A DNA stretch of 64,000 bases, from the NCBI RefSeq assembly GCF_009932375.1, contig NZ_BLJG01000037.1:1-64000 (forward strand). The letters are read 5' to 3'. This document shows positions 61,034 to 64,000 of the stretch, piece by piece; position 1 is the first letter of the stretch; the number at the start of each line of letters is the position of its first letter. Source of the stretch: Pseudomonas juntendi. Lineage in GTDB: Bacteria > Pseudomonadota > Gammaproteobacteria > Pseudomonadales > Pseudomonadaceae. The translations under genes and the position numbers were made by a program. Below the pieces are notes generated by a model. That model had not been told where the DNA came from, did not search any database, and saw nothing but the letters and a program-made list of their open reading frames with translations.

Positions 61034-64000
61034 AACGCGTAATCAGATATACCCTGCTGGGCCTGGCTGGACTGCTGGCGGGCCTGGGCCTGGCCCTCGG
61101 CTTGCTGCTGGGTACCGAGGCCGGCAGCCGCTGGGCGCTGGGCAAGGTTCCCGGTTTGCAGGTCACCGACTTCCAGGGCCGCCTGGGGGGCAGCTGGCAA
61201 GCCAGCCGGGTAAGCTGGGCCGACGCCGGCAGCAAGGTCGAGCTGCAGGCCCCGCAGTTGGCCTGGTCGCCTGCCTGCCTGCTGCGCGCCACCCTGTGCA
61301 TCGACCGCTTGCAGGCACAGCGCATCGACATGGCCTTTGCCCCAAGCACCGAGCCGGCCGACAGCGGCCCCCTGCAATTGCCGGCACTGCGCCTGCCGGT
61401 GGCCATCGAACTGGGCGAGGTGAAGGTCGGGCAGCTGCGCCTGGACGGCAGTGACCTGCTGGGCGACGTGCAGCTTGCAGCGCACTGGACCCGCGGCGGG
61501 ATGCAGATCGACAGCCTGCACCTGCAGCGCGACGACCTGCTGCTGAACCTGCAAGGCCATATCCAGCCCGAAGGCGACTGGCCGACAACGCTGCAGGCGC
61601 AACTGCAGCTGCCGGCTGTAGGTGGCAAACCCTGGCAGCTGGCGCTGAACGCCGAGGGTGAACTGCAAAAGACCTTGAACCTCACGGGAGCCAGCAGCGG
61701 CTACCTGGACGCCACGTTGAGCGGCACGCTGCAGGCCCTGGCCGAGCACCTGCCTGCGACGCTGCAGATCCGTTCCGAAGCGTTCAAGCCGACCGCTTCC
61801 TTGCCTGACACCTTGCAGTTGAACCAGCTCGACCTGGCAGCCAAGGGCGACCTGCTCAAGGGCTACCAGCTGTCGGGTACCGCCAACCTGCCCGCAGAAC
61901 AATCGCCGATCGCCCTGGCGTTGTCCGGCCTGGTCGACAGCAAGGGGGCCAGGCTCGATGCCCTCGACCTTACCGCCAGCGACACCCAGCGCGTCAAGCT
62001 GCAAGCCACGGCAGACTGGCAGCAAGGCCTGACCGCCGATGCTCAGCTGGACTGGCAGGATTTTCCCTGGCTGCGCCTGTATCCGCTGGAAACGCCGCCA
62101 CAGGTTACCCTCAAACGCTTCAATACCCGTGTGCATTACCGTGATGGCAAGTATCAGGGGACCTTTGCCGGTGATCTTGACGGCCCGGCGGGGGCGTTCA
62201 CCCTGGCCAGCCCTTTCGAAGGCGACCTGGATCAGGTCAGGCTGCCACAACTGGCGCTCACCGCCGGCCAGGGCAAGGCTGCCGGCAGTGTTGCAGTGCG
62301 CTTTGCCGATACCCTGGCGTGGGATGTCGACTTGCAACTGTCTGCACTCGACCCGGCCTACTGGCTGGCCGAGCTGCCTGGCACCCTGGCGGGGCCATTG
62401 CGTACCAAAGGCGAGCTGAAGGATGACGTGCTGAGCCTGGATGCCCAGCTTGACCTCAAGGGGCGCTTGCGCGGCCAGCCGGCTGTGTTCAAGGCCGAGG
62501 CACAAGGGGCCGGGCAGCGCTGGACACTGGGTGCGTTGGCGATCCAGCTGGGGGACAACCGGATCAATGGCAGTGGCAGTCTGCAGCAGCGCCTGGCCGG
62601 GCGCATCGACCTCGACTTGCCCCGCCTGGGCCAGCTGTGGCCCCGGCTGCAAGGCCAGGTCAAGGGGCGCGTGGATGTCGCCGGCACGCTGCAGGCGCCG
62701 CAAGGCACCCTGACGTTGCAGGGCCAGCGCCTGGCACAGGCTGAGAACCGCCTGCAACAACTGAACCTGGATGCCAAGCTCGACAGCGCCCAGCGTGGGG
62801 TGGTCGAGCTCAAGGCCACCGGCATTCACCTGGGTGACACGGCACTGGGCACGCTGCAGGCCAGCGGCAAGGGTGACATTCGCCAGCAGGCCCTGAACCT
62901 GGCCCTGGACGGCCCGCAGCTCAAGCTTGACCTGGGGCTGGATGGCCAGTTGAGCAAGGGCGACTGGCGCGGGCGACTGGCCAGCGGGCGAGTCCAGGCC
63001 GGTGGCCATGACTGGCAATTGCAGGCCCCGGCGCGGTTGCAGCGGCTGGCCAACGGCCAGCTCGATTTCGGTGCCCACTGCTGGCGCTCTGGCCAGGCCA
63101 GCCTGTGTGGCGATGACCAACGCCTGGCGCCGGAGCCGCGCTTGCGCTACCACCTCAAGCAGTTCCCGCTGGGCAGCCTGGCGCAGTGGCTGCCCAAGGA
63201 CTTCGCCTGGCAGGGGCTGCTGAACGCCGACATCAGCCTGGATATACCGGCCAGTGGCCCCAAGGGTAGCGTGGTGGTCGATGCCAGTGGCGGCACCCTG
63301 CGCGTACGCGACAAAGGCCACTGGATCGACTTCCCGTATCAGGCCCTGCGCCTGGACAGTACCCTGGCACCGCGGCGTATCGACACGCGCCTGGTATTCC
63401 GTGGCGAGCCGCTGGGTGAGCTGAACGTCAACACCCGGCTAGACCCGCTGGGCAAGAACAAGCCGCTGTCGGGTGATTTCCGCCTGGCGGGCCTGGACCT
63501 CTCGGTGGCCCGGCCCTTCGTGCCGATGGTCGAGCGGTTGGCCGGCCAGCTCAATGGCAGCGGCCAGCTCTCGGGTACCTTGCTGGCACCGCAGGTCAAC
63601 GGCAACCTGGCGCTCAGTGGCGGCGAAGTCAGCGGCGCGGAGCTGCCAGCCAGCCTGCAGGCACTGTCTGTGCAGGCGCAGATCGCCGGTGAGCAGGTGC
63701 GCCTGGAAGGCAATTGGCGCAGTGGCGAAGCAGGGCGCGGGCAGTTGAGCGGCAACCTCACCTGGGGCCAGGCGCTGGGCATGGACGTGCGCTTGCAAGG
63801 CCAGCAACTGCCGATCACGGTGGAGCCCTACGCCACGCTGGAGGTCGCCCCGGACCTGACCTTGCGTTTGATCGACGACAAACTGGCGGTCACCGGCAAA
63901 GTGTTGGTGCCCAAAGGCAAGATCACCGTGCGCGAATTACCGCCCTCTACTGTCAAGGTCTCGGACGATACCGTCATCGTTGGCCGCCAGACCGAGGAGG
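61030..64000 (+). CDS. tamB: TamB, inner-membrane AsmA-like bridge protein (cut by window end)
   Basis: GTG start overlapping the tamA stop (GTGA). Reads VKRVIRYTLLGLAGLLAGLG, a single N-terminal membrane anchor, then a long beta-helical domain with no break through at least 990 residues. TamB forms a groove across the periplasm that carries phospholipid to the outer membrane and works with TamA. The conserved C-terminal DUF490 part lies beyond the window. A long frame on the opposite strand is a shadow. Confidence 0.93.
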   Translation, partial: MKRVIRYTLLGLAGLLAGLGLALGLLLGTEAGSRWALGKVPGLQVTDFQGRLGGSWQASRVSWADAGSKVELQAPQLAWSPACLLRATLCIDRLQAQRIDMAFAPSTEPADSGPLQLPALRLPVAIELGEVKVGQLRLDGSDLLGDVQLAAHWTRGGMQIDSLHLQRDDLLLNLQGHIQPEGDWPTTLQAQLQLPAVGGKPWQLALNAEGELQKTLNLTGASSGYLDATLSGTLQALAEHLPATLQIRSEAFKPTASLPDTLQLNQLDLAAKGDLLKGYQLSGTANLPAEQSPIALALSGLVDSKGARLDALDLTASDTQRVKLQATADWQQGLTADAQLDWQDFPWLRLYPLETPPQVTLKRFNTRVHYRDGKYQGTFAGDLDGPAGAFTLASPFEGDLDQVRLPQLALTAGQGKAAGSVAVRFADTLAWDVDLQLSALDPAYWLAELPGTLAGPLRTKGELKDDVLSLDAQLDLKGRLRGQPAVFKAEAQGAGQRWTLGALAIQLGDNRINGSGSLQQRLAGRIDLDLPRLGQLWPRLQGQVKGRVDVAGTLQAPQGTLTLQGQRLAQAENRLQQLNLDAKLDSAQRGVVELKATGIHLGDTALGTLQASGKGDIRQQALNLALDGPQLKLDLGLDGQLSKGDWRGRLASGRVQAGGHDWQLQAPARLQRLANGQLDFGAHCWRSGQASLCGDDQRLAPEPRLRYHLKQFPLGSLAQWLPKDFAWQGLLNADISLDIPASGPKGSVVVDASGGTLRVRDKGHWIDFPYQALRLDSTLAPRRIDTRLVFRGEPLGELNVNTRLDPLGKNKPLSGDFRLAGLDLSVARPFVPMVERLAGQLNGSGQLSGTLLAPQVNGNLALSGGEVSGAELPASLQALSVQAQIAGEQVRLEGNWRSGEAGRGQLSGNLTWGQALGMDVRLQGQQLPITVEPYATLEVAPDLTLRLIDDKLAVTGKVLVPKGKITVRELPPSTVKVSDDTVIVGRQTEE

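Noticed and set aside
60796-63321. An 841-codon open frame on the minus strand opposite tamA/tamB
   Set aside because: It is Gln/Leu/Ala-rich, lacks any motif, and mirrors the GC-rich third positions of tamB, whose protein reads convincingly on the plus strand.

Overview
The window looks like a chromosomal segment of a Pseudomonas of the P. putida group. Codon use is GC-rich, and the gene set is one I associate with that group: a urease cluster with ureJ, a fapA-F amyloid operon, pnuC with a NadR-like kinase, an sCache chemoreceptor beside uppP, chromosomal ampC, an ECF sigma factor with catalase and cytochrome b561, xthA, and tamA-tamB. This assignment rests on recognising protein families and gene order by eye. 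No database search was run. I see no tRNA or rRNA gene, CRISPR array, insertion sequence or prophage structural module.

Layout. Positions 1-3.2 kb hold a ClC transporter and a divergent NmrA-like reductase/HxlR regulator pair. Positions 3.2-14.2 kb are accessory. First comes a broken copy of prlF-yhaV and a REP-type inverted repeat. Then comes a segment of about 10.4 kb bounded by two direct copies of the last codons of the neighbouring lysR gene (3774-3810 and 14161-14197), which looks like an integrated element that has lost its integrase. It carries an intact prlF-yhaV toxin-antitoxin pair and a translationally coupled three-gene operon. The operon encodes a 1718-residue SF1 helicase fused to type IA topoisomerase segments, a 340-residue protein carrying the topoisomerase YxRTD tyrosine motif that the large protein lacks, and a predicted beta-propeller. 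A small HTH protein, an unknown protein and a 5'-truncated gene follow.

Positions 14.2-24.8 kb hold a LysR/oxidoreductase pair, an unknown protein coupled to a MocR-like regulator without a visible PLP lysine, and a DNA-processing group (FAN1-type nuclease, Cas4/RecB-like nuclease-XPD helicase fusion, tyrosine recombinase). Positions 24.9-30.6 kb are the urease operon ureDABCEJFG, behind a possible sigma-54 promoter. Positions 30.6-38.3 kb hold a sulfatase-type membrane enzyme and the fap operon, read leftward. FapC is unusually long, and a strong hairpin lies between fapC and fapD.

Positions 38.6-56 kb are housekeeping and stress genes: nicotinamide riboside salvage, chemoreceptor, uppP, LysR/azoreductase, exporters, ampC, TetR/SDR/DsbA-like, and XRE-cupin/MFS. 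Positions 54.5-57.5 kb form an ECF regulon. Catalase and cytochrome b561 diverge from an ECF sigma/anti-sigma pair, and the gap holds two back-to-back promoters with the same GGGAATA-N15-CGTC pattern. The window ends with xthA, a GNAT gene, tamA, and tamB cut by the edge.

The strongest candidate for an undescribed system is the helicase/split-topoisomerase/propeller operon at 4979-12169 inside its att-like boundaries.
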